Assembly: GCA_946538975.1 (NCBI GenBank)
Contig: CAMNHF010000015.1
Coordinates: 1-33,704 of the forward strand
Direction: 5' to 3'
From: an uncultured Clostridia bacterium
Lineage (GTDB): Bacteria; Bacillota; Clostridia; Christensenellales; Aristaeellaceae
DNA: 33,704 nt
This document shows, one piece after another, positions 14,949 through 22,755 of the stretch. Below the pieces are notes generated by a model that was not told where the DNA came from, ran no database searches, and saw only the letters and a program-made list of their open reading frames with translations. How positions within the stretch are numbered: the stretch's first letter is position 1; each line of letters starts with the position of its first letter. A program made the translations under genes and the position numbers.

Positions 14949-16001
14949 TTATTCCGCCGTGAAGGGAAAGCAGCCCAGCTCTTCGGGCAGCCCGGCGGCG
15001 CCGGACACCCGGTAGTCGCAGCGGGCATCGGGGAAGCGGTTCTCCTCGTCCAGGAGGCAGGTGCGCATTCCGGCGGCCTCTCCCGCACCGATGTCCAGCA
15101 GGCGGTCGCCGATCATGACGGCCTCGGCGGGGTTCACCTGATGCCTCCGCAGCAGATGGAGCAGGCTGTCCGGGGCAGGCTTGCGGGGGAAGCCGTCCTC
15201 CCGCGTGACCCAGCCGCTGAAGCAGGGGAGCAGGCCGAGACGGTCCAGCACGCGCAGGGCCTGGCGGTCGTTGTGGGTGACGAGGAAATGCCGGCCGCCA
15301 TGCTCGCTCAGGCGGCGCAGGGCCTCGGGAATGCCTGCGACGGGCCGCAGGGCCTCCTCGGGCACGGGGAAGGCCACGATCCGCCGCATCAGCTCCGCCG
15401 CGTCCAGGCCGGAGCGGCGGCTGACCGTTTCGACCGCGGTGAGGAGGCTGTCCTTCATCAGGGTCAGCGCCTCGGCCTCGTCCACCGCGGCGCCCAGCTC
15501 CGCGCAGATGCCGGTGAAGGCGCGGGTCAGCACGGGATAGGTGTCCAGCAGCGTGCCGTCGTAATCCCAGAAGAAGGCGCGCAGCGGCCGGGCCCGCTCG
15601 CACAGGGCGTGGGCCACGGGGCGGTCGGCGGGGCAGAAGGGCAGGCGCAGCAGCTCCTCCGGCGGCAGGAAGGCGGCGGCCTCGTGCTCGGTGAGCACCG
15701 GCTCCGCGTCCGTCTCCGCGGTGAGGAAGGTGAAGCGGATGCCGCCCTCCGCCGCTGTGTGCACGGCCCGCACCTCGCGCACCGGCAGGCGCAGCTCCTC
15801 CTTGCCGTCCCGGACCAGATCGCCCAGTAGCCGGAGGCAGGCCGCCGCGTCCTCGCCCGGCTCGCGCTTGCCCCCGGGGAACTCCCACAGGTGGGCATTG
15901 CGCCGTCCGGGCCCGCGCCGGCACACCAGCACCCGCCCGTCCGCGCGGCGCACAATGCCGGCGGAAACCTCCACCGGCGCGTTCGTTTCATTTGCGGTCA
16001 T
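14949..16001 (-). CDS. Degenerate Nudix domain fused to a HAD-family phosphatase
   Basis: A 350-residue fusion. Residues 10-140 fold-match a MutT-like Nudix domain (VLVCRRGPGRRNAHLWEFPGGKREPGE), but where the Nudix box needs R-E-U-x-E-E it has L58-L-G-D-L-V63, so the catalytic glutamates are missing. Residues 142-348 are a complete HAD phosphatase of the Gph/PgmB type: nucleophile Asp146 and Asp148 in WDYDGT, Thr242 in VTHND, Lys274 in GFPRKPAPD, and GDRLLDIGAG (298-307). I infer a phosphatase acting on a small phosphorylated metabolite or nucleotide with a non-catalytic Nudix domain used for binding. ATG 16001 has GGGGGA upstream and lies 12 nt after the rel stop. Confidence 0.87.
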   Translation of the reverse strand: MTANETNAPVEVSAGIVRRADGRVLVCRRGPGRRNAHLWEFPGGKREPGEDAAACLRLLGDLVRDGKEELRLPVREVRAVHTAAEGGIRFTFLTAETDAEPVLTEHEAAAFLPPEELLRLPFCPADRPVAHALCERARPLRAFFWDYDGTLLDTYPVLTRAFTGICAELGAAVDEAEALTLMKDSLLTAVETVSRRSGLDAAELMRRIVAFPVPEEALRPVAGIPEALRRLSEHGGRHFLVTHNDRQALRVLDRLGLLPCFSGWVTREDGFPRKPAPDSLLHLLRRHQVNPAEAVMIGDRLLDIGAGEAAGMRTCLLDEENRFPDARCDYRVSGAAGLPEELGCFPFTAE

Positions 16002-16013
16002 CGGTTTCCCCCA

Positions 16014-18200
16014 TCAGCCGCCGGAAACGCGGAACACGTCCATCACGTCCGGCTGGCGGCTCAGCTGGCGCAGCACGGTGTCCACCTGCTCGCGGGAGCG
16101 CACCTCCAGCACCAGGCGGATGTTGGCGTCGCGCCGGGCGTTGACGCTGGTGGAGATATTGCGGATGGACACGCCCATGCCCGCCAGGAAGCTGGTGATG
16201 TCCGCCATCAGGCCGACGCGGTCGTTGGCGAGAATCTTGATGGCGACGCAGAAGGTGCCGGTCGGGCCGTTCTCCGCCCAGGACACCGGCACGCGGCGCT
16301 CCGGCTCGGCATGGCGGATGTTGGCGCAGTTCGCCTTGTGGATGGACACGCCCCGCCCGCGGGTGATGTAGCCGATGATGTCGTCGCCCGGCACCGGATT
16401 GCAGCAGCGGGCGAAGTTCACCGCCACGTTGATGTTCGTGTTGCCCTGCAGGATGATGCCGTTGATCGGCTTGCGGGGGACGTCCCGGCTCTCGTCCGGG
16501 GGCGGCGGAACCGCCGGCGGCTCGTGGGCGCGGAACTCGTCCATCAGCTTGCCGACCACATAGGCCGCCGTCATGCCGCCGTAGCCCACCGCGGCGAGGA
16601 TGTCATCCGGATCCTGCAGGCCGTACTTGCGCATGATGCTCTCGCAGTACTCCGGCTTGTACACGTCGGAGAAGGCGCAGCCGCGGCGCTTGCACTCGTG
16701 CTCCACCATGGAGCGGCCCAGCTCGAGGTTCTCCTCGCGGCGCTCCTTCTTCAGGAACTGGCGAATCTTGTTCTTGGCCTGGGCGGTGTGGCAGATGCGG
16801 AGCCAGTCGATGGACGGCCCCTTCGCGGAGGGCGAGGTCATGATCTCCACGCGGTCGCCGGTGGCGAGCTCGGTGTCCAGGGGCACGATGCGGCCGTTGA
16901 TCTTCGCGCCGACGCAGCGGTTGCCCACGCCGGAGTGGATGGCGTAGGCGAAGTCCAGCGGCGTGGCGCCCTTGGGCATGCTCTTCACATCCCCCTTGGG
17001 CGTGAAGAGGAAGACCTCGTCCGTGAACAGGTCCGTGCGCAGGGTGTCGATGAACTCCTGGCTGTCGCGGGTGTCCTTCGACCAGTCGAGAATCTGCCGC
17101 ACCCAGTACAGGCGGCGGTCCAGGTCGCTGTCCTTGCCGCCCTCCTTGTAGCGCCAGTGGGCGGCGATGCCGTACTCCGCCACGCGGTGCATCTCCCAGG
17201 TGCGGATCTGCACCTCAAAGGGGAAGGGCATCTTCCGCCCGCCCACCACCGTGGTGTGCAGGGAGCGGTACATGTTCGCCTTGGGGTTGGAGATGTAGTC
17301 CTTGAAGCGGCCGGGCACCTGGTTCCACAGCGCGTGGACGATGCCCAGCACGTGATAGCAGTCCGCCTCGGTGTCCACCAGCACGCGGATGGCGATCAGG
17401 TCGTAGATCTGGTCGAAGGACTTGTGCTGCAGCACCATCTTGCGGTAGATGGAATAGAAATGCTTGGAGCGGCCGTCGATGTCGTAGTGCAGGCCCTCCT
17501 GGTCGAGGCGCTCGGACAGCTCGCCGATGACGATGCGGATGTTCTCCTCCCGCTCCTGCCGGCGCATGCCCACCAGGCCGACCAGGCGCTGGTAGCCCTC
17601 CGGGTCGATGTAGCGCAGGGAGAGGTCCTCCAGCTCCTGCTTGATCGCGTACACGCCCAGGCGGTGGGCCAGCGGGGCGTAGATGTCCAGCGTCTCCTGG
17701 GCGATGGCCCGCTGCCGCTCCGGGTCGGGCTTGTACTTCAGCGTGCGCATGTTGTGCAGGCGGTCGGCCAGCTTGATGAGCACCACGCGGATGTCGCGGC
17801 TCATGGCGAGGATCATCTTGCGGACGCTCTCGGCCTGGGCCTCCTCGCGGTCGGCGAAGTCCAGCTTGTTCAGCTTGGTCACGCCGTCCACCAGCTGGGC
17901 GACCTCCTCGCTGAATTCCTCGCGGAGCACGTCCATGGTCACCCAGTCCACATCCTCCAGCGTGTCATGGAGGAGGCCGGCGGCGACGGTAGGCGCGTCC
18001 AGCATCAGCTCCGTGAGAACACTGGCGACAAAGGCCGGGTGAATGATGTAGGGCTCGCCGCTGTTGCGCTTCTGGTCGGCGTGCGCTTTTTCAGCGAAAT
18101 GGTAGGCCTTCTCGACCATCAGATACCCGTCGCCCGGGTAATACTTCTGCACGCGGGCCAGCATCTGGTCCAGCGGCAGGGCTTCAAATGCGGTGTACAT
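16014..18200 (-). CDS. rel: Bifunctional (p)ppGpp synthetase/hydrolase Rel
   Basis: Rel makes and removes the alarmone (p)ppGpp and so runs the stringent response. At 728 aa it is full length. Domains in order: HD hydrolase (about 34-190, with H78-D79 in LLHDTLEDVD and LADRLHNMRTL), synthetase (about 235-345, GRSKHFYSIYRKM, the RFKDYI segment, and EVQIRT at 329-334), TGS (394-455), helical region, zinc-finger domain (FARCCNPVPGDDIIGYITRG, His621, Cys625) and ACT (about 650-724). Both catalytic sets look intact, as expected for a sole Rel in Firmicutes. A strong AAAGGAGG lies 7 nt before the ATG. It is 46 nt behind recJ. Confidence 0.97.
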   Translation of the reverse strand: MYTAFEALPLDQMLARVQKYYPGDGYLMVEKAYHFAEKAHADQKRNSGEPYIIHPAFVASVLTELMLDAPTVAAGLLHDTLEDVDWVTMDVLREEFSEEVAQLVDGVTKLNKLDFADREEAQAESVRKMILAMSRDIRVVLIKLADRLHNMRTLKYKPDPERQRAIAQETLDIYAPLAHRLGVYAIKQELEDLSLRYIDPEGYQRLVGLVGMRRQEREENIRIVIGELSERLDQEGLHYDIDGRSKHFYSIYRKMVLQHKSFDQIYDLIAIRVLVDTEADCYHVLGIVHALWNQVPGRFKDYISNPKANMYRSLHTTVVGGRKMPFPFEVQIRTWEMHRVAEYGIAAHWRYKEGGKDSDLDRRLYWVRQILDWSKDTRDSQEFIDTLRTDLFTDEVFLFTPKGDVKSMPKGATPLDFAYAIHSGVGNRCVGAKINGRIVPLDTELATGDRVEIMTSPSAKGPSIDWLRICHTAQAKNKIRQFLKKERREENLELGRSMVEHECKRRGCAFSDVYKPEYCESIMRKYGLQDPDDILAAVGYGGMTAAYVVGKLMDEFRAHEPPAVPPPPDESRDVPRKPINGIILQGNTNINVAVNFARCCNPVPGDDIIGYITRGRGVSIHKANCANIRHAEPERRVPVSWAENGPTGTFCVAIKILANDRVGLMADITSFLAGMGVSIRNISTSVNARRDANIRLVLEVRSREQVDTVLRQLSRQPDVMDVFRVSGG

Positions 18201-18246
18201 CCAGCGTCCTCCTTTCGTGGGAGATGGGGGGATAGGGGCGGCCCGC

Positions 18247-20706
18247 TCAATCTGCGGGCGCGAAATGGCTCCGGAGGTAGCGGCACAGGGCGTTATGCTC
18301 CGGAAGGGTCTCCTCGCGGGACAGCTTCGACCAGTCCAGCGGGGAGAGCTCGTTGCTGTCTGACCGCCACCGGATCAGCCGGAGGCTGGCCAGCACGGCG
18401 AGGCAGGTCTGGGCCTGGGGCAGGCTGAGGCCGTTCTCCTCCGCCAGCAGCTGGGGGCTGGGACGGCTTCCCTGCGGCTTCCCGGCCTGCATGGCCCACC
18501 TGAGCGCCTGCCGCAGATCCTCGTCGCTGAGCCGGGCGGCCGCCTCCCGCAGCTGCGCCTGCACGAGGCCATTGTTCCGCAGGCGGTGCAGCTCCGCCCG
18601 GGGGCAGCGCTCCATCAGCAGGGCCGCCTCGCCGGGGAGCAGATCCCCGTCCAGCAGCACGATGTGCCGCCAGCTGTCCCGCAGGCGGTTCAGGCGGGGG
18701 TTCAGCAGCAGGGTGTTGAAGCAGCGGATGTCCTCCGCCTCGCCCAGGCAGCGGTCGATTTCCAGGCCGGCGGTCACCTCCGCGGCGCGGGTGCGCTCGT
18801 GGCCGATCAGCAGCACGCCCTGGCAGGACGCGGCCAGCAGCTTCTTCAGCGCCGCCGCGGTCATCGGGCGCTTCTCCCCGGCCGTGCCGCCTTCGCCTTG
18901 ATCCTGCGGGGCTTCCGCATGGGCGGGGGGAATTTGATAAAAATTCGATGCGATGCCGGCCAACTCCTGCAACAGCCCGATGAAAATTTCATTTTCGCCG
19001 GGCAGAGCACCGCCGGCGTCCCGCAGCTGCTCCACCTGCAGCTTCACGGTGGTGACCTTCTGCCAGGTATCGGCAATCGGCTTGTACAACAGATTCATCG
19101 CCGGCACCGGCTTCTGTGCCCGGTGGCCCTGATGGAAGGCAATGCAGTGCATGATCTCCTCCCCGTCGGTGACGTCCAGCTGCAGGTGCTCGCCGTCCCG
19201 GGTGGCGGCCATCCGCTGCACCGTCGCATCGCGCAGCAGGAACAGCGGGGACGGGTTGCCGGTGCCGGTGGGCTCCAGCAGGGCGAGGCGCCCGATCAGC
19301 TCTTCCGTGACCTCGCGCAGGGGGATCTCCTGGTCGTATTCCGCGGTGGGAATGTAGGCCAGCGGATCGCACTGCTCCGCGATGAGCAGGTTCAGCCGCC
19401 GCCGCATCTCCGGCACGAGATCCGTCCGGATGGTCAGCCCCGCGGCCTGGGCGTGGCCGCCGAAGCGCACGAAGAGATCCTTGCAGCCGGTCAGCATCCG
19501 GTGAATGTTCACCCCGGGGATGGAGCGGCAGCTGCCCACCGCCGTGCCGTCGGCCTTCTCGCTCAGCGCGATGACAGGATAGTGGTATTTCTCGCACAGC
19601 CGGCCCGCGGCCAGGCCGACGATTCCGCCCTCCCAGCCGTCCTCCTCCCTGCCCGTCACGATGAGGATGCGGTCCTCGCGGAAGTCGGTCTCCCGCAGCA
19701 TCTGCTCCTCGGCGGCCCGGTAGACCGTCTGCTGCCGGTTCTTGCGTTCGCTATTGCAGGCCTCCAGCCGCTCCGCCAGCTCCCGCGCCTCGGCCCGGTC
19801 CCGGGTGATCAGCAGGCGCACGCCGGGGGCCGCGTCGCCCAGACGGCCGCCGGCATTGATGCGGGGCGCGAGGGAATAGCCCAGGCGGTCGGCGGTGATG
19901 CGGCTGTTTTCGTTGACCTGGGCCACCCGCATCAGCTCCTGCAGGCCGATGCGCTCCGTGCTGTGCATCCGCTTCAGCCCCTCGGCCACGATGGCGCGGT
20001 TCTCGCCGGTCAGCGGCACCAGATCGGCCACGGTGGACAGGGCAGCGATGTCGATCCGCCGCGCGACGGCCTCCATGCCCAGCAGGGCCTGGGTCAGCTT
20101 CAGCGCGACGCCGGCCCCGCACAGGAAGTGGAAGGGGTAGTTCTCGCACAGCGGATGCAGCACCGCGTCCGCCGGCGGCAGGGTGTCCGCCAGCTGGTGG
20201 TGGTCCGAGACGATGACGGTCAGCCCCCGGGCGCGGGCGTGCAGCACCTCGTCGATGTTCGTGATGCCGCAGTCCACGGTCAGCAGGATGTCCCAGCCCG
20301 CGTCGGCGATCTCGTCGACGGCCTTTTTGTTCAGGCCGTAGCCCTCCGCGCGCAGCGGCAGGCGGAAGCTGACCTCCACGCCGAACTCCGCCAGCGTCTC
20401 CATCAGGATGGCGGCCGCGCCGACGCCGTCGCAGTCGTAGTCCCCGTAGACCATCACCCGCCGGCCGCCGTCCCGGGCCTCCTGCAGGATGCGCACCGCC
20501 TCGGCCATGCCCGGCACGTGCACGTCGCCCAGGCAAAGCCCGTCCATCAGCATCGGGTCGTGCAGCTGCGCCATCGAGGGCGACAAAAACTGCTCCGCCT
20601 TCTCCGCCGTGTCGACGCCGCGGGCGCGCAGCAGGGCGCTGATCAGGGGATCGAAGCCCTCGATGGGCTCGCTGGAGACACGGGCACGGGGCACAAATCG
20701 CAGCAT
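18247..20706 (-). CDS. recJ: Single-stranded-DNA-specific exonuclease RecJ
   Basis: RecJ degrades single-stranded DNA 5' to 3' in recombination and mismatch or base-excision repair. From the ATG at 20706 it is 819 aa. DHH phosphoesterase core: VYGDYDCDGVGAA (86-98), VDCGITN (144-150), VSDHHQLAD (166-174) and a later STVADLVPL. DHHA1 part: RINAGGRLGDA, then GIVGLAAGRL, RSIPGVNIH and FGGHAQAAG. An OB fold follows (about 440-560). The remaining 230 or so residues are a C-terminal extension typical of Firmicutes RecJ, without catalytic motifs I recognise. AAAGGA is 9 nt before this ATG; an in-frame ATG at 20745 sits on the -10 region of the promoter and is unlikely. Confidence 0.95.
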   Translation of the reverse strand: MLRFVPRARVSSEPIEGFDPLISALLRARGVDTAEKAEQFLSPSMAQLHDPMLMDGLCLGDVHVPGMAEAVRILQEARDGGRRVMVYGDYDCDGVGAAAILMETLAEFGVEVSFRLPLRAEGYGLNKKAVDEIADAGWDILLTVDCGITNIDEVLHARARGLTVIVSDHHQLADTLPPADAVLHPLCENYPFHFLCGAGVALKLTQALLGMEAVARRIDIAALSTVADLVPLTGENRAIVAEGLKRMHSTERIGLQELMRVAQVNENSRITADRLGYSLAPRINAGGRLGDAAPGVRLLITRDRAEARELAERLEACNSERKNRQQTVYRAAEEQMLRETDFREDRILIVTGREEDGWEGGIVGLAAGRLCEKYHYPVIALSEKADGTAVGSCRSIPGVNIHRMLTGCKDLFVRFGGHAQAAGLTIRTDLVPEMRRRLNLLIAEQCDPLAYIPTAEYDQEIPLREVTEELIGRLALLEPTGTGNPSPLFLLRDATVQRMAATRDGEHLQLDVTDGEEIMHCIAFHQGHRAQKPVPAMNLLYKPIADTWQKVTTVKLQVEQLRDAGGALPGENEIFIGLLQELAGIASNFYQIPPAHAEAPQDQGEGGTAGEKRPMTAAALKKLLAASCQGVLLIGHERTRAAEVTAGLEIDRCLGEAEDIRCFNTLLLNPRLNRLRDSWRHIVLLDGDLLPGEAALLMERCPRAELHRLRNNGLVQAQLREAAARLSDEDLRQALRWAMQAGKPQGSRPSPQLLAEENGLSLPQAQTCLAVLASLRLIRWRSDSNELSPLDWSKLSREETLPEHNALCRYLRSHFAPAD

Positions 20707-20745
20707 GGCAGGCCATCCTTTCCGCCGGCGCGGCCGGACGCTCAT

Positions 20746-20774
20746 ATGATAGCAATTTTCGCGCGCAAATGCAA
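20746..20774 (-). promoter_or_regulatory. Promoter of the recJ-rel-...-ribF run
   Basis: On the minus strand TTGCAT (20774-20769), a 17-nt spacer and TATCAT (20751-20746) stand about 40 nt before the recJ start. No internal promoter of similar quality was found down to ribF, where intergenic gaps are 46 nt or less. Confidence 0.6.
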
Positions 20775-20801
20775 TGCGGGGGCGGGCGTTACGCAGATGC
20801 C

Positions 20802-20849
20802 GGGGGAAGGGAGGCCCTTTTCAAGGCTGAAAAGGGTCTCCCTTCCCCC
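20802..20849. repeat. Long palindromic intergenic repeat
   Basis: Arms 20802-20822 and 20829-20849 are 21 nt each and complementary apart from one G-T position, around the 6-nt loop AAGGCT. They are rich in GGGGGAAGGGAGG-type sequence. A further C-rich/G-rich stretch follows (about 20850-20890). It lies between the divergent recJ and zinc-ribbon promoters, is not coding, and has the look of a REP-like dispersed element. Confidence 0.65.
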
Positions 20850-20962
20850 AGACCCCCATCCTTCCCCCAAAGGCCTTTCCTTGGGGGGCACGGTGGGCAT
20901 GCATCGATGGCTGAGCAGGAAGCAACAATTTCTCCGATCCGGCCCCGCTGCGCGGCCCCTTG

Positions 20963-20971
20963 TGGTATAAT
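20963..20971 (+). promoter_or_regulatory. Extended -10 promoter for the zinc-ribbon gene
   Basis: TGGTATAAT is a perfect extended -10 element, about 40 nt before the start codon. No convincing -35 box is present, which extended -10 promoters can tolerate. Confidence 0.55.
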
Positions 20972-21012
20972 GACGGCAGGCGGGGCTGCGGCCCGCGGAA
21001 AGGATGATGCGC

Positions 21013-21246
21013 ATGTTCTGTTCAAACTGCGGCACAAGGCTGCCCGGGGGCGCGCGGTTCTGCCCCGGCTGCGGCGTCCGGCTGGCCTCGCCCCGGCCCG
21101 CGGCGCGCAATGTGCTCCGCCCCGCCCCGGGCGTCTCCGCGCCCGCGACTGTGCCCGATCCGCCTGTGATCCGGCCCCTGCAGCCGCGGAATGTGCTGCG
21201 GCCCGCGCCGGAGCGGGAGGAGGACGGGGAGGATGAGCGGAAGTGA
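21013..21246 (+). CDS. Small zinc-ribbon protein
   Basis: A 77-residue protein with an N-terminal double-CxxC zinc ribbon (MFCSNCGTRLPGGARFCPGC) and a disordered Pro/Ala-rich tail in which the heptad NVLRPAP occurs twice (around residues 33 and 60), ending in acidic residues. Such zinc ribbons often precede membrane or regulatory domains; here there is none, so it may be a minimal adaptor. The ATG at 21013 gives the best spacing to CGGAAAGG; ATGs at 21004 and 21007 are in frame but sit on or next to the ribosome site. It has its own promoter and terminator. Function unknown. Confidence 0.7.
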   Translation: MFCSNCGTRLPGGARFCPGCGVRLASPRPAARNVLRPAPGVSAPATVPDPPVIRPLQPRNVLRPAPEREEDGEDERK

Positions 21247-21286
21247 ACGGCCGCGCGGCGCATGGGGGCATTTGAGGCAAAATAAG

Positions 21287-21325
21287 AAGGATTCCGTCAG
21301 GCATCAGCCCGGAGGAATCCTTTTT
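21287..21325 (+). terminator. Rho-independent terminator
   Basis: AAGGATTCC (21287-21295) pairs with GGAATCCTT (21314-21322), followed by TTTTT. It ends the zinc-ribbon transcript just before the stop codon of the convergent XRE gene and carries A residues on its 5' side, so it may also serve the minus strand. Confidence 0.75.
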
Positions 21326-21335
21326 CTGTTTGGGT

Positions 21336-21560
21336 TCAGCGGCTCCGGTTGAGCGGAGTGGGGGTGGAGATGAGGCCGGCGATATAGTCCAGCGAGACAT
21401 TGTACAGCGTCGCCAGGCGGATCGCCAGGCAGAAGGGGATCTCCCGCTTGCCCTGCTCATAGTTCGTGTAGGTGGTCTTGGGCATCTGAAGGATGGCGAC
21501 CAATTGATCCTGCGTCAAGTCATGATCTTCGTGAAGATCCCGCAAGCGCTGGTAATGCAT
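21336..21560 (-). CDS. XRE-family helix-turn-helix repressor-like protein
   Basis: A 74-residue single-domain HTH protein. LRDLHEDHDLTQDQLVAILQ and TTYTNYEQGKREIPFCLAIRLA are the usual Cro/CI-type helices 1-4, ending ATLYNVSLDYIAGL. No Shine-Dalgarno precedes the ATG. A possible -10 box (minus-strand TATACT, 21570-21565) lies only four bases before it, so the message may be leaderless; the -35 is poor. Tandem 8-bp repeats TGTGTTGC (21584-21591, 21592-21599) in the divergent promoter region could be its operators. It diverges from the membrane-protein gene at 21708 and may control it. Confidence 0.85.
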   Translation of the reverse strand: MHYQRLRDLHEDHDLTQDQLVAILQMPKTTYTNYEQGKREIPFCLAIRLATLYNVSLDYIAGLISTPTPLNRSR

Positions 21561-21623
21561 TTGCAGTATAAACTATGTTGAACTGTGTTGCTGTGTTGCT
21601 TTTCTGGAACAATTAACTGCCTA

Positions 21624-21652
21624 TTGAAATACTCACATAATCCTGATATAAT
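21624..21652 (+). promoter_or_regulatory. Strong promoter of the membrane-protein gene
   Basis: TTGAAA (21624-21629), 17 nt, TATAAT (21647-21652) with an extended TGA just before the -10. The palindrome GGAACC-TT-GGTTCC (about 21673-21686) lies just after the expected transcription start and is a possible operator. Confidence 0.75.
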
Positions 21653-21707
21653 TTTGTCATCAGAAAATCAAGGGAACCTTGGTTCCTGAGCCAGGAAAGG
21701 AAGAAAT

Positions 21708-22664
21708 ATGATGGACGGATTTCTGAAAGACGTGCAGGACTTTCTGTGGTCGGTGTGGAAGTGGATTCAGCAGACCTGGCAAGATATTATGACATGGTAT
21801 AACGCTCAGACTCAGTTGATCCGGGTTTTAATCCTTTCTGGGATCGGATTGTTTATTCTGTTCATAATCGTCCGGTTTGTGCGCAGGCACCGTCGCAGGC
21901 CTACACTTTCCAAAAGCGGCACATACAGATCTTCTACAGCGTCCACTGCAGGCAGTAGCGCAGGGTGGAATCCGTCTCCTTCCACGCCTGCATCATGTTA
22001 TTCTAACCAAAGTTCTTCGACGCTCCCCGCCCCTTCCCCGTCCGGAAGCAATGAACCGTCCTACCTGCAGACCATGATCGACAGGGTAAACTCTCAGAAT
22101 CCTCAGGAGGTTAAGGAAAAGTATCTGGAGCTGTTGAAAGAGAAGGCCAGAAAAGAAGCAAGACTGTTCTATCAGAGTTTGTGCGTAGCAATTGCCGACA
22201 ATCAAAGTCAAATCATTTATTCTCAACCTCTGCCAGTAACCTACAGTGGAGTGTATGAAACTAATGACTTTGTGCTATCGTTGAGTAATGAAGAAGAAAG
22301 AAGCATAGCAGATGAATATGCGCTCTGGCATGCAAAAAAGGCAGGCGTTTTGGATGGAATCGGCTATGTTTATAGAGCTATATGGGAAGATGCGAAGAAC
22401 TTGGGACGACAGATTTCAGGCTCATGTATCATTGGCTATGAGAAAGGACCTTTATGGGAAGCATTTGAGCAGGAATTGCTCAGACTGTGCGGAGACGAAA
22501 TCAAAATCCGGGGCTATTTCCATTTTGCAGGATCATCTACCAATCCGCTGAAAATTCCAGCGTTCAAGATATCGAGAGAGATATTCGTCTATGTCGTCGA
22601 TAGGTTTTCATATACTGGTGCAAAAGGAAGAGCTCAGGTAGAATTCTCATACTGCAGGAAATAA
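21708..22664 (+). CDS. Unrecognised single-pass membrane protein with cytoplasmic C-terminal domain
   Basis: A 318-residue protein with no family I recognise. It begins with a Trp-rich amphipathic segment (about 1-33), then one transmembrane helix (about 37-57, VLILSGIGLFILFIIV) followed by the strongly basic RRHRRRP, which places the C-terminal part in the cytoplasm. Residues 63-115 are a Ser/Thr/Pro-rich linker, 120-150 a charged helix, and 150-318 an alpha/beta-looking domain containing DEYALWHAKKAG, GYFHFAGSS and ISREIFVYVVDRFSYTG. Base composition is visibly more AT-rich than the flanking genes, hinting at recent acquisition. RBS AAAGGAAG lies upstream; ATG 21711 is an alternative start. 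It is divergent from the XRE gene. Confidence 0.8.
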   Translation: MMDGFLKDVQDFLWSVWKWIQQTWQDIMTWYNAQTQLIRVLILSGIGLFILFIIVRFVRRHRRRPTLSKSGTYRSSTASTAGSSAGWNPSPSTPASCYSNQSSSTLPAPSPSGSNEPSYLQTMIDRVNSQNPQEVKEKYLELLKEKARKEARLFYQSLCVAIADNQSQIIYSQPLPVTYSGVYETNDFVLSLSNEEERSIADEYALWHAKKAGVLDGIGYVYRAIWEDAKNLGRQISGSCIIGYEKGPLWEAFEQELLRLCGDEIKIRGYFHFAGSSTNPLKIPAFKISREIFVYVVDRFSYTGAKGRAQVEFSYCRK

Positions 22665-22673
22665 AGTCTGTAT

Positions 22674-22693
22674 AAGCCCCTGCGCGGGCTTTT
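22674..22693 (+). terminator. Rho-independent terminator
   Basis: AAGCCC (22674-22679) and GGGCTT (22686-22691), then TT-G-TT. It lies 10 nt after the stop of the membrane-protein gene. Confidence 0.6.
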
Positions 22694-22706
22694 GTTGTGT
22701 GCGATG

Positions 22707-22735
22707 AAAAAAGCCCTCCCCGCTGTGGAGAGGGC
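22707..22735 (-). terminator. Rho-independent terminator of the tldD-tldE operon
   Basis: On the minus strand GCCCTC (22735-22730) pairs with GAGGGC (22718-22713) and is followed by six T. It is 20 nt after the tldE stop. Confidence 0.8.
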
Positions 22736-22755
22736 CATGAAACACAGTCAGTTCA

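Noticed and set aside
15891..18428. An 845-codon plus-strand open frame opposite rel and recJ
   Set aside because: His/Val/Ala/Gln/Asp-rich, domain-free translation typical of the antisense of a GC-rich gene; rel on the other strand is unambiguous.
20802..20849. The long hairpin as a terminator
   Set aside because: It lies between two divergent promoters with no gene ending there and no T run follows on either strand.
18586..20970. A 794-codon plus-strand open frame opposite recJ
   Set aside because: Same low-complexity antisense signature; recJ motifs on the minus strand are complete.
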